Source: Blastomussa wellsi
Taxonomy: Eukaryota; Cnidaria; Anthozoa; Scleractinia; Plerogyridae
Direction: 5' to 3'
DNA length: 64,000 nucleotides
Assembly: GCA_947652115.1 (NCBI GenBank)
Contig: OX393564.1
Coordinates: forward strand, 1,369,286-1,433,285
The notes under the pieces are model-generated. The model worked only from the letters and a program-made list of their open reading frames with translations. It was not told the origin of the DNA and made no database searches. Shown piece by piece: positions 1 to 13,000 of the stretch. Within the stretch, counting starts at the first letter, position 1. Each line of letters opens with the position of its first letter. The position numbers were made by a program, and so were the translations under genes.

Positions 1-2
1 AC

Positions 3-47
<45 letters not shown>

Positions 48-218
48 CTATTCTTTCATGGAAGCCTACTGTTGGACTGTAGGAGGCTTACGTTTGAGAA
101 CACGGATTTAAAAATCAAATTTTTCTTACTTTAATATAAAGCAATCAAGGAATTGCACAATAAAAAAATCCTCCATACCACAGTGAAGATGTTCGAAGGA
201 CAAATTTAATTTTCTTAC

Positions 219-394
219 CAGTTTCGTGCCATTTTCTTGTAAGCTCTTTTTATGTCAGCCTGGCTTGCAGAACGAGAAACACCCAGAATTTTATACGGGT
301 CTTCATCGGCCCCCAAGGAATCCAGCCGGGACGGAAAATGGAGCAAGATCGAAATAAATACGACAAGATTTCTCATGAACAAAATCCGCGCCAT
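219..394 (-). CDS. DNAJC16: DNAJC16-like J-domain protein, first coding exon (partial gene)
   Basis: This is the first coding exon of an ER-anchored DnaJ/Hsp40 co-chaperone; the rest of the gene lies beyond the left edge. Translation from the ATG at 394 gives a hydrophobic signal sequence of about 28 residues, then the start of a J domain reading DPYKILGVSRSASQADIKRA. It ends in KKMARNW, just before the HPD motif, which must sit in the next exon. A donor (GTAAG) follows at 218-214. The DPY-x-LGVSR-ASQADIK wording is what I recall for vertebrate DNAJC16, which carries J and thioredoxin-like domains in the ER. A second in-frame ATG at 376 is an alternative start. The gene is head-to-head with GIGYF. 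The J-domain call is firm; the subfamily is likely but rests on one exon. Confidence 0.85.
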
Positions 395-1020
395 TCGAGC
401 ACGCTAAAAGGTAAAAATCGAATGAACGAAACTTCCCATTCAGCAGATCCGCGTTCTTTTTGGGAACCCGTTCTTTTTTCTATCTTCTTTTTGCAAATGG
501 GGAGCAACCGCTGACAAAGTAAATAGATCGAGCCCACACAGCTGTTGGTCAGCTGTTTTGTCAAAAAGGTTATGCTCAATGGCTCCAGGACAGAAAAGTT
601 GACCACGTGATCAAAATTGTAAATTTCGAGGTTCGCCATTTTTCTCTCACCTTTACAGAAGGCAGGATTTTGAAAAGCTCTAGCAGAGTTAAGAGATAAT
701 TTTGCAAGGTACTGTTGCCATTTAATGGAAGTTTGGTTACTGCCCTTTACCTTTGCTTCCCTGACTTTGCCAAAGTTTGAGGCTGCCTGCCGTGCGGACG
801 GAACAATCGCAACCCAATAACACCTCCTAGGCACTGTGAATTTTTAATCGGTCTAAATGTATTTATACGAGATCTATGTGGGTATAATTATTTATCCGTT
901 GGAATCCTTGACCGAAGTTCCTCTCCGTGGGTTAGACTGAACAATGCTCAAATTGACAGCGAAATCTCGATAAATATCATTGATAAGTTGTGCTTGTTTT
1001 TGCTGCGCACAGAATTCAGG
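395..1020. promoter_or_regulatory. Shared divergent promoter region of DNAJC16 and GIGYF
   Basis: These 626 bases separate the two start codons of opposed genes, so the 5' UTRs and promoters of both must lie here, unless non-coding first exons exist elsewhere. I see no TATA box at a convincing distance and no repeat. An open frame on the minus strand crosses the region but runs into the DNAJC16 exon in another frame and resembles nothing. That the promoter is bidirectional is inferred from geometry. Confidence 0.5.
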
Positions 1021-4000
1021 ATGTCGGAAACACTAACGTTTGGACCTGAGTGGTAAGTGCGAGATCTTCAATGATATGTAAATTGGATTTAGCACTGATT
1101 ATTATGACGTTTATCGTGTTTTGACGGCACTGATTGTTACAAGAGCGTCAGTTGTTTAATAGTTCACTTGATAGTCTCAACTATATATGTAATCGAGAAA
1201 TTCACTCTTGTTCACAACATCAGCTGATGTCGTCACATTTCGCGCGTTGCATTGATGACCGTGAATGAAAGGACAACTTTTATCTGCAGCATTGAATTCT
1301 TTCCCTTTTATTTTCAGTTCGGCTTATTCCCCAGCCTATATTGCGTTTGTTTCTTTCATGTTGGATTTTAAATTAGGTATTTTAAATGAGGCCAGTCTCA
1401 TTACAGGGAAAGATTTTGAACACTATGTTAGTGATAGAACCAGGCTCCAACCAGCATACCTAAATCACTGTTCAGTTTGTATAAATGGCCTGTTCATGGC
1501 AATTCTTTGAGGCAAGACAACAAATTTATTAGCATAACTCCAATAAATTGCTTATCTTTGTATCCTTTCGTTTGTAGGCTTCGTGCATTGTCAAGTGGTA
1601 ACAGTGTAACATCCCCTCCCCCCTCCCCTGGGCCTAAGTACAAACTTGCTGAGCACCGGTACGGTAAGGAGGAGATGCTAGCATTATTCAGTGAAGACGT
1701 CAAGATGCCTGAAGAGTTGGACATGTTTGACTCAATCTGCAGGAATAGACCCGTTCTTCCTCTTGCTTTTCAACCACTTTCTGAAGAAGAGCAGGTGCAT
1801 TGATGTTTTTTGCTCATTGAGTGATCATGATAATGCACATTAGAAGAGCTGGAAGCAAAGAACAAAATGTATAATAATTTTATGCTCCACCAGCTGTAAA
1901 CATGCAGCGCACCTATTCAGTGTTGTCTGGATGTCTTGGCTTTGTATGACTTTAATTGTTTTGCAAACGTTTTGTAAACTGTTCAGTTTCATTCGTTTGA
2001 CAAACACAGATTGCTTGAAAATGAGGTTTATGATATGTCTTGCTAAATTTATAAAAAACCTTTACTATATAATAATATAAATTTGGCTCAATCTGTGCTG
2101 GCATAAAATTACCTTTGTCATTGACAGGCAAATGACTTGAAAAATCGGGTGTATTCTGTATAGTATGTTTTAAGAAGTTTTTGTCTGTTTATATCGGCTC
2201 TCAGGGACATTAATTTGAACAGTACTTTAATTGCCTGGTTTTGTTTCTTTTATCTCTCAGAGGAGCTCAGTTGGGTCTGTAAACAGCAATGCAGTTTTGA
2301 AGTTGATGGGTAGAGGAGGGGCTCGAGGAGTGGGCCCTCCTAGAGGACCTGGACGAGGAGGATTAAGAGGTAATGTCATAGTATAATGGTGGAGCCATCT
2401 TCTTGATCGGATATATGTACACAACTGTTGTGAAGGTGAGATTGTTGTGCATGTACAATCACTCTTTTTTATGAGAAGTGGGCACTCAGTGTTTTCCTGT
2501 CAAGGTGTCTTCATTAGCTAATTTGACCATTATGTGATATACTAACGTACTTTTCTTCTCTCTTAGGCCGCGGCCGAGGTGATGGGGGATTTGTAAGACA
2601 AACATCTTATGAAGAGACCAGGGGAGAGGGTGGAGGAGGCTTTGGCCGTGGCAGTGACACTCGTAGACAGGGTTGGAGTGAGAACAGGTTGGTATACTTC
2701 TTCAGTTGGTGCTTTGCACTGTTTTGGCCATTACCTGTGGATAAGAATGGAAAAAAAAGTTACAGTTAAACTATCACTAATGGGTGAGCTTGGGCAAGGT
2801 GCCTTAGATATGGTGCAGTCAGTCAAGATTCCGTGGAATGTGAATGTATCCATGGCAACCCTGAGAACAACAACCAACAGGTGCAGTCACACTGATAAAA
2901 TGAGTGGTCCAAGGAACACTTACCAACCAGAATACTTACCAGTTCCAAATGTTAACCCTACTAAAAGGGATGGGATTAGTGGGAACAGACAAGCATGGCT
3001 GTTTGGACACAGTTCCAGAAAGTTAGTTTGCATCTTTGTTTGTTTGCTGGAACGACAGGCATGTGAAGGTTTCACAAAGCAATACAGATAAGCATGACTT
3101 CTGGCGTGCATGACTGACCACCATTGGCTTGAGTTTAACTTAGCCTTAATTTCATTCCGCCACATAACTTCAGTTCACCTTTATTAGATATACAGTATAC
3201 ATCTACTTGCACATTTATTCCTACAATGCATTTTTATGTCTAGGCCTCAAGTTTTATGCTTTGCTCAACAACAAGTACATGTATATATATATGCTGTAAC
3301 AACTGTTTTATTTGTGTTGCAGTCGTGGAGGCTTTGAAAGATCACCAAGCCTAAGAGAATCAGGTTTGGTGTTTTTGTTTTTTGTGTCTACTATTAATAG
3401 AACATAAAGTTTGTTTGTGTGAAATTTTGTTTGTGAGTGTTTAAACATTGGTAATTTCAGGTCCTTCTGGACCTGGTAGAGGAGGCTATGATCCATCACT
3501 AGCTCGACCTCGCTTGTCAAGCGACACTTCATGGGAAAGACCTGAGAGAAGGTCAGATAGCGGCAATTGGAGATCAGGCGGTGAAGATGACGATGGGTGG
3601 AGAATATCAGGGCAGCGGTCTGCAGATAGAAGAGAGTGGAGAGGTATTTATGAGAATGCTTGTTGCTATTGGCATTGTAATAAATGTGGTATAAAGATTA
3701 CTAGCACAGAGAAGGAACCGTTGAAAGCTACTCCTGGAGCTTACAGCAATTTGATGAAAATGTCCTTTTCCATTTAAGGCGGCTTGACAAGAGGTAGAGC
3801 ATCCTGGCGCGGGGGTACTGACGCATACAGAGAACGAGGTCATCCTGATGAGGAATGGCAAACAGCTCGGGGCAGTCGTAGTAGGTCTTATCATGATCAT
3901 GAAGATGTTCGGTGGGGCTCGGCAAATGAGCGACTTCCTGAATGGAGTAATGATGACAGTGATGATTTTAAAACACCAGGGACTTTTGATTCTTCAGGAG

Positions 4001-7000
4001 CTTTTGTATCAAAGGTAACCACTTGTCCCCAGATCACAAGAATACTCTGATGCATTGTATGTAGACTAGCCATACATTTTTCAACATAATTTTGTTCTCC
4101 CAGCAGATGACTTTATGTATTCTCATTACCTCTCCACTTAACAACATTTACAGTGTTAGGAGAAAATAAGAATTTACTCATCTTTCCTGGGCATGAGCAG
4201 TCATTGTATCTTCTTACTTTATTCTTTAACTCTTTCTTGAGTAATGATCTACCAAAAATCTTTTTTTTATCAGCAAAAGGAAGAAAGAGATAAAGATGAG
4301 ACAAAAAGTGATGAAAAAAGTGAAAATACAGAGAAAACCAGAAGATGCCAGGTGAGTTGATGAAAATAACTGTCCTGCACTTGTTTGTTTGTTTACACGC
4401 AGGTATTTCCCCCTTCATTGTCAATTATTGTATGTATTATGATCGTGTGTAGTCTTATGCCCAGGTACCAGATTTCCCATCAATTGAAATTTTCACAAAC
4501 AGGGTTCTTAATTTTTTGAACAGTCGGAAAGTGATGCTTCGCAAAATGAAGAGCCTGATGTTTGGAAGGAAGATGAAGAAGATGAACTTTTTGATACAGG
4601 TCAGTTTAATAATGATATTGGCTTTTTGTTTATATGTTGTTTTATTTTAACAAGAAAATCAATGAAAATAAACTAACATGACGTTTCAATGACTGTGTCG
4701 TCATTGTGGAATGTGAATAAATTAAAGGAGCTCTGTCACGGTTTGTGCACTTACAACTCATCATTTGTAATCCAACTCAATCTTCTCCATCGTTAACCAT
4801 CCTTGTTCCTTTTGGTCGAGTATCACCTCTTCTGAGTTCTTCATTCTTAGTAAACTATTTTTAGATTTCCTTCAATTTAAGGCAAATTTGACTCAAAATA
4901 TTGTGACATAGCTGCTATTAAATGATGGTTGATATGTATTAAAAATTACCGTAATGGTTACTGGTTGTAACTATTTACAGAAAAGGTTGGTGTGGATAGA
5001 ATTTTGACCCAAAGTACCCCTTGTTTCATTATTCTTATTTGTTCACATTCAACCATGACCTGAAGTCATCAAAATGTCTTGTTACTTTATTTTGTTGTCA
5101 TGTTCTTTATTTTCTTGTTAGTATGTTTAACAAAATTGATGATTTATTTATATATAATAATTATTATGATTATGCAACATGAGAGCAATAATATATTATG
5201 CTTTGTTTTTTTTTTCAAATTTACTATATCTTGTTTTAGGAACAAGAACCACTAGTCAAGGAAAACCTACAGAAACATCACAAGCGCCCACATCAAAATC
5301 ACAATCAACAGAACAAGCACTCGACTCATTTAAAAAGCCTTCCCCAACCTCCATTTCCACTTCTCCTTCACCACCTCACACCTCTACATCACAGAACAGA
5401 CCACTCAACTCCACACAGTCAAATGCACCTAGCAAACCTCTGTCAGCAGAGCCTTCCTCGCAGGCTCGCACATCACCACAGTCTCACATTACCATGCCAT
5501 CCCCAGCACCGGATCAAGATTCAGGTATCAGGAAAGACGAAGAGCCCAACATGGAGCATTTTGCAAAAGCAGCGGAAAACCTTGTTGCTTCTTTGGATGA
5601 CGATGAAGAGGTAATTTGTTCGGGTTTTGTTGATGGTTCTTGGTTCAAACCCTGGCCAGCGGACTGTGTTGTGTTCTTGGGAAAGACATATCCGCCAACT
5701 TTAACGGATTATCCAGATACAAAATGAATCTCCCAGTCTCCCGTATGGGTCACCAAATCTCCCGGATACAGAGAAAATTGCTTGAGTTTTTACTCTAACT
5801 CAGGCCAATTTTTGGAGGAACTTTTAAAATATTTGATGCATTTTTGTGGATGAATTGGCAAAGCTCTGTTATTAACTCCATTTTGAATTCTGAGAAGTGG
5901 TATCTTGACACAAAATTGGCAGTCTCCCGGATTTCAATTTTTTTTTTTTTTTTAGGTTGGCATCAGCTTTATAATTTCTCTCTTCTCATCAGCAGCAAGA
6001 CACTATTCTCATCAGCAGATTTAATGCTGAGGGGGGGGGGGGGGAGTAACACTTTGATGGACTAGCATCCCATCCTAGAGGGAGTAGAAATACTCTTGGT
6101 CTCTTCGTGTTAATAAATAAGTTCTGGTCTTACAGACCAAGTGCTATTGAAGGCTCATATGCAGTTTTAACCGAAGATGACAAATAATTATGTGCAGTGT
6201 AATTGCAGCTTGAACAATTTGAATAGGGTTGTTTGAGGGTGGGGAGGAGTGAACTGCTATATTTTGTGGAGCGTAATGTATTATCCAGGGCATGAAATTG
6301 CGCCTAATACAGTCACCAATGTGACTAAAATTACCGTGCTGGCGAGCAAGATTCAAAAATTAGTCACCAAGTTGGCGACCAGAACTCTTTGGGATTTGTA
6401 TATCTTACCTTGATGTATTTTTCAACTAAATAAAGCTTTAAGGTAGACGAATCGGTGCGAACGATGAGGTCTGTTAAGCAAAGCGAACATGTCAACATTT
6501 GCCACCTTGGATTTTCCAAACGTTACGTTGTATATTGTGAAATGAAATGTCCCTTTTGCTAGCAACGCATATTGCGGGCTTACAACATTCCATACTTTTC
6601 CAACCGTGGCGACACCTTCCACGTGAAAAAATGGCTCCTAACTTTTTGGTCTTGGCGACCTCTGGGAAATTTATGAGCTACATGGCTCCTTGAGAAAAAA
6701 GTTAATTTTGTGTCCTGTTATCTAATAGTATGTGGTTTTTGCACCAGGAGGATTTAAAGAATATTAAACAGACAACCACACAACAGAAACAACAGGATTA
6801 TCGCAGCTCTCCAACGACTCCTGATGATGTGCAGTGGAGTTACACTGATCCACAGGGGAAAGTACAGGGTTAGTCATCATGAAACAAAAATATTATTGTA
6901 ACCAAAGATAGTACATGTAATATCCAGACTACATGTATTCAAGCCAAGAGTGACGAATGTGTTATCAGCTGAAGCCAAAGCCCAACATAAATGATCATTT

Positions 7001-10000
7001 GGTATGTGGACTGTTTTAAAGGAGATAACGCCATCCCCTTTTTTCATCTGTTTAGCGTAGTCCAAGCGACCCAGAGTTTCGCATTTTTAAAAACAAAAGT
7101 CGGGAGGAAGGTAATTTGACCAAGTCAAATATTTTTTCATTTATAGGGTGCATTTCTTTAAGAAAATCCAAGATTGGATTCTAAAATCCGAAAATGGATT
7201 TTGTGTTTCTTTATCGAACAGATTAACCCAAGATCACTCAGATCAAATTCGGGAAATTCATTTGAAGATAAACAAAGGGAAAAAAGGAGATGGTCTAACA
7301 TAATTTTGACTAACAAATGTTCAGCTGTAAGAAAAGCTGTTGCAATCATTATAATCAGCAGCCTACATATGTGGGTCACGTTTTGTGAGTAAAAATATGT
7401 GATGCCATATAAATTCCTCCAGTTTCACAAAGGTTCTTAGAAGAACGGCTCTATGTCCATATTGCGAATAAACGTTGACACAAATGATGTTTTTGAACAG
7501 GTCCATTCTCTAACTCGGAAATGGCCGACTGGTTTAGTCATGGCTACTTCACAATGGGACTGTTGGTTAAAAGAACAACTGATGAAGCTTTCCAGCCACT
7601 GGGTGAGGAAAAAAAAAGTTATCCTATTTGTAGTTATTATAATAGTTACTATCAAAATCACTAGAGTGGTGAAATGCAATCGCTAAATTTCGTCTCGCAC
7701 TGCGCCAATCTCGATCACGAGAGTTAAAAAATCGCGTGGACACTGTTTATTTATCAAAAGGCAAACAGAAAGCTTTGTGACTTTCGGATACTCTTTGCTG
7801 CAAACAAAACCTGCCTTTCTTTCATCCTGAATACATCCCGTGAGTTTTCCGACTCTTTGATGGCGTCATAATTGTTGTGACAAATTCTGGAAAAACGATG
7901 TTCACATGACCATGAAGCGACCTTTAAAATCACATCATCGCTGACAGGATGCTCCCAAACACAAAACCATGTGACAATTTGTTTCAGATCATGTGTTAAG
8001 AATAGAACTGCTTTGAATTCATTTTTCTAACTGCAGTTTTACCACTCTAGTAGCAGTTAACGTCAGCAGGCTGAACTGGGGCATAATGGTAAGTGTACTG
8101 GACTCTCACTCAAATCTGTTTTGATCTTGCAGGTGAAGTTATTAAGCAGTGGGGCCGCGTTCCCTTCATTTCTGGTCCGCAGCCACCACCCTACAAGGTA
8201 AGGAGAAGCAAAACTCATAGATCTCTTGAAAGTTTCAGTTATTTTGCAGTTTCATATTTTGAGCAGAACTATACATGAGGATTTCATTAAATTCAGTGGA
8301 AAATAACCAGAGTGACCATGTGCGAATAGCTATTTAAACTCTGACAGCTTGCTGGTTATAACTAGTATCCCTGCTCTACAAATATGACAAAAAGTGCACA
8401 AAATTTAGTGTATCTTAGGTGATTCAAACAATACTGGCTGAAAAATTTTTTGAGAAAAAAAACCTCGCTCTTTTCACCATTAATTTCCTGTCAAATTTCT
8501 TAATAGGTAATTGTTAGGGATACATGCCTGATTTTATGTTGTATATTGTAGGGTGTCCCCGAACACATTCAGCGACAGCAGCAGCAGCAGATGATAGCAC
8601 AGCAGCAATACCAACATCTGATGCAACAGCATTACCTCCAGCAGCGGTTGTTTCACCAGCAAGCACTCATGATGCAGGTATGGAAGCTGCAGAGGCATTC
8701 AATGAATTCAATCTTCCAACAAAGTGATTCCTTTCACCCTTATTTAAATACATGTACGATGTTAATGCTGCTAAATGCAATTCAACAAAATTAACAACAA
8801 AGAGTAGCTGGTAGTTTCATCAGCATTATCAGTGTGGTTGTTCAGGCTCATACTTTTTCATTGTAATAGCATGTTCGAGCGTGGTGGTCTTTAGAGCATC
8901 TGGGTCACAGTTCAACTCTCCCCCCACCCCGTATCTCCTGTTCCTCTTCTCCACTGTCAAATCAGTGTGGCTGGGTTGCAAGGAAGGAGGACTACTTATG
9001 GCTGGGTTGCGAGGATTGCCAGCTGTGAGTGTATTATACTGTCTAGGGGGCCAACTGGTCACAGTTTAGGCTCCTGGATATCACAGCCACCCATCTTCGA
9101 TAAGGCACCATGCAGCCATTAAGTTTCTGTTATTTCCTTCCTTTTCAGCAACAACAACTTCAGCACGGCCAACAGCAAATGCAGCAAGTTCAACAACAAC
9201 CTCAGCATTCCCCCCCTCAAAACACTTCTCCATCCAATACACAACACACTCAACCACAGGCCAAACAGGGGGGTACACACCACCTGGAACAGCCACCCCA
9301 GCCATCAAGACCCCAAACCCTGTCACCCCACACAGAATCCATCTGGGGTACTGGAACATCCACACAGGGCTCTCCATGTAAGTGTCATGATGTGTCTCCG
9401 GTCCGGTCCTGATAACTTGATCCAAAAGTTATTTCTCTTGGATTTGCTTCAGTATGCTGAATATACGTCGATTATTTTACCTTTGATTGAAATCTCATAC
9501 TCGCGATATCTTGGAAAAAGAATTTAAATTTTCTTTATAGTGGTCGCGCACTTAGCTTCATGAGTACTAAGCTTAGCTAGTTTGCCACTGAAACAAAGGA
9601 AACAAGTATTTTAAATGATCATAACCGCTGGCAGGAGGCAGACCTGTTGGCTATTTACAAGGCATGATTAATTGATGATTTGAACTCGGGTTTACCAAGA
9701 AACAAATCCCGCTAGTGACAGGATGGAGGCATTGAGCCGGGGAACTTCGGATTACATCACAAGGGCCCTGAACCACTCAGCCATGCTCCCGAGTAGTTTA
9801 GGAAAATCGGAATTCCATCATGTACTGAAGGAAAGCACATGTTGCACATCGTTGTTTGTAACAAAAGTTGTAATTTAAGTGTTTTTCCTTCTTGTCAGCT
9901 ATGATTTCTCCTGGCCCATGGTCCCCTGTGACAACAACTTCTGCTGGAAAAGGGTGGGATAGAGAGAACAGGTAAGGCAGAGTGCTCAGCAGACCACTGC

Positions 10001-13000
10001 ATCATTGTGTGAATAGTTTTTTATGGCATGAACCACATTTAATGTTGTACTCTCTGGATGGGATGGAATTCCAGTCCATTCTAAAGTTATACATCCCCCA
10101 TCCTGGGGGAGTAGAACACTCTTAATCGTGCCATGCTAAGGGATGGACCATTTTTTTAGGGGGTTGCGGGTGGTGGTGGAACATTTGTCTAAACAAACAG
10201 TTTTTACTTTGTTTGTGACTGTGCAAACAATTTTTTCTCAAGAAGACTTGCAAATTATTTCAGTCTTTAAAAGCTGTCTGTCTTTATTTGACAGTTTATT
10301 TTGGCCTTTTATCCTCTGCAAACAATTTTTTGTATCAACATTTTCCATCCTGCCGACCAAATAAATAATGGTCTGTCCCAAAGGAAGCTCCAGTCTGATG
10401 GTCTGTACTTGGCTGGTATGCAGATGCAATCTGGTACTAGTATGTATGTCAGTATCTTAGGGGGTGATTACATGGCGTATTTCAGCCCGGGCTGAAATTT
10501 CAGTCCTGTGGGGTGGGCTGAAATATTGTTGCGATTACATTACAAATTTCAACCTGGGCTGAAACATAAGCCATAGAAAATAACCTCACTGTGCATGCTC
10601 ATGTTACCGTTTCCAGTCCAGGCTGGCATTCCGTGGACTTTTTGCAAATTTTTCAGCCCGTTTGCCCGGTTTGATAAACCGGGCTAGGATTTTCAGACCG
10701 GGCTGAAATCCAGCCCGGGGCTAAACCTTCTCCATGTAATTGCCACTTTCATTTCAAGAGGATTTCTTTCAGAACCCGGGCTGAAATGTCAGCCCGGCTA
10801 ACCGGGCTGAAATTCTCCATGTAATCACCCCCTTAACCATTTTGGAGCAAGCAGTTACTGTCTCTGTCAGAATGATCACATTAGCTGTCTACATGTATGT
10901 GTATACATATTGTTTGTTAGGCTTGAGGCTTGCAGCCATTTTGATGAAAATTGTATTTAGCATGTTGTTTATGATACTCTAAAATGTACCCAAGACTGTT
11001 TTGTGATTGGCGATAAAATTCTTGTCTCTTTCCAGTCAACAGAATGTTCCTTCATTTGAGGAAATTCAAAGAATGGAAGAAGAAAAGGAAAAGCAAGCTA
11101 GAGTAGGGCAACATCATTTTATTGCTGTGAATGTTTGTTGTTGACATGCTCATGCAGTCATGTTCTAAAAAGGAAGCATTTATTATCAGAACCTCACTAA
11201 CCACTTGAAAGAAGCACAAATACGTTAGTGTAATTTCTCAAGTTGAGTTTTGATTGTGTGCTTGTAGCTGGAAATTGAAAGAAGGGAAGCCAAAGCGAGG
11301 GAGCTGAGACTGAAGCAAGAGGAAGAAGAACGGAGGCGTATTCAAGAGGCAGCCATGCTTAAAAAACAACAGGAGGAGGAGGAACGACGGCAGCAAGAGG
11401 AGGCAGAGAGAAGAAGAAAAGAACAGGAAGAACTCAGAAAGGTTGGTTGGAGAAAATTCACTCCCATGATCTGAATATGAATTCTCCTTACTGAGTACCA
11501 TACATTTCTTGTTAAATTTAGTTCGGAGAATTTAATCTTACATCAGACAATAGTATCTCCTACTGTAGCTGATGATTTTCTTTATTATTGACACCTGTCT
11601 GGTTGACAGTGTAATGGTGATGTATTGAGAAATTGTGTATTGATCACTTCTGGAAGTGAAAGGTGTAAGTTTTGCTTTGTGCAGATCTCTTGATTGTTTT
11701 CCAAGAAAATGAAACCTTACTTTCCATTATTTCAATTTCAGAAGAGCAGAGTCTACAGTGTTAAATATAAGATGTAAAACTGTCACAAGTTGCTTTCAAG
11801 AGAAAATGTCTGTTGCTTTGAGGTTGAATGTTACCCATGTCAAAATGAATAACCTTCACTGTCACCCCTGTGTTCACCTGCATCCCTGCAATATTCACCA
11901 CTAACAACAACAATTAACTCCTGAGAAAACCTCTTGGAAGCTGCATGTAATCATGGCTACTCATTTTCTCTCCAAGAAACAGCAAGAGGAAGCAAGGCGG
12001 AAACAGGAAGAAGACCTGAGAAGAAAACAGGAACAACAGGAAGCTCTACGGAGACAGGAACTCCAGCGGCAGCAGCATGAACAACAGAAGCAGAAAGAGG
12101 AACAGAAGCGGCTGAATGAGTTACGGCAACAGCAACAGCAGGCTCTGTTGCGACTCCAACAGCAGCAGCAGGAACTGCTTAGAAAGAAAGAGATGCAACA
12201 GAAGGCCGAGATGCAACAGCGAGAGCTACAACAGAAGTTACAACAGAAGAGACAAGAAAGTCAGGTAATGACAATTTCAGCATGCCCTGACAAGATTCTT
12301 GGCTCAATTGAAACTACAAGAAATGTATATTGAGATAAGTTAGAAGTTGTAATTTGATATCAGGACTGAAACACTAACTAAACTACAGTAAAAGCTCTAA
12401 CCAGTGGAATAGTAGTTAAAGTGCACCTAACCCCAAAATATTTTTTCGCTAAAAAAAAAAACCTTTGCACCGGTTTGAAACGTATTGCACCTTTCGTTCT
12501 CCTTTTCACCAAATTCTGACTATTTATAGCATTCAAAAGTTACGAAAACTGTGCATCATTTGTTCCATGACCGAGTTCATAAGAGGTGTGGGTCTAGTTC
12601 TGATATGACGTCACAAACTGATTTGCAACACATCAAGTCTTTGTAAAAATGCATGCAAATCAGTTTGTGATGTCATATCAGGAATAGACCCACGCCCCCT
12701 TATGCACAAGTTTTCGTAACTTTTGAATGCTATAAATAGTCAGAATTTGGTAAAAAGGAGAAACGAAAGGTGCAAAGCGTTTCAAAAAAGTGCAAAGGTT
12801 TATTTTAGTGAAAAAATATTTTGGGTTTAGGTGCACTTTAAGTTGTTAAGAATTACTGCTAGTTTTGTATGTCGGCATGTGAGAAACTAATACATCATGT
12901 AACTTGCAGGTGACTGGGGGATCACTGTGGGGTGCCCCTACCACTCCAGTATCGGGGGCCATGTCTCTGGCTCAGATTCAACAGCAGGAGGAAAGAGAAA

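Noticed and set aside
373..834. 153-codon open frame on the minus strand upstream of DNAJC16
   Set aside because: It overlaps the DNAJC16 start in another frame and resembles nothing.
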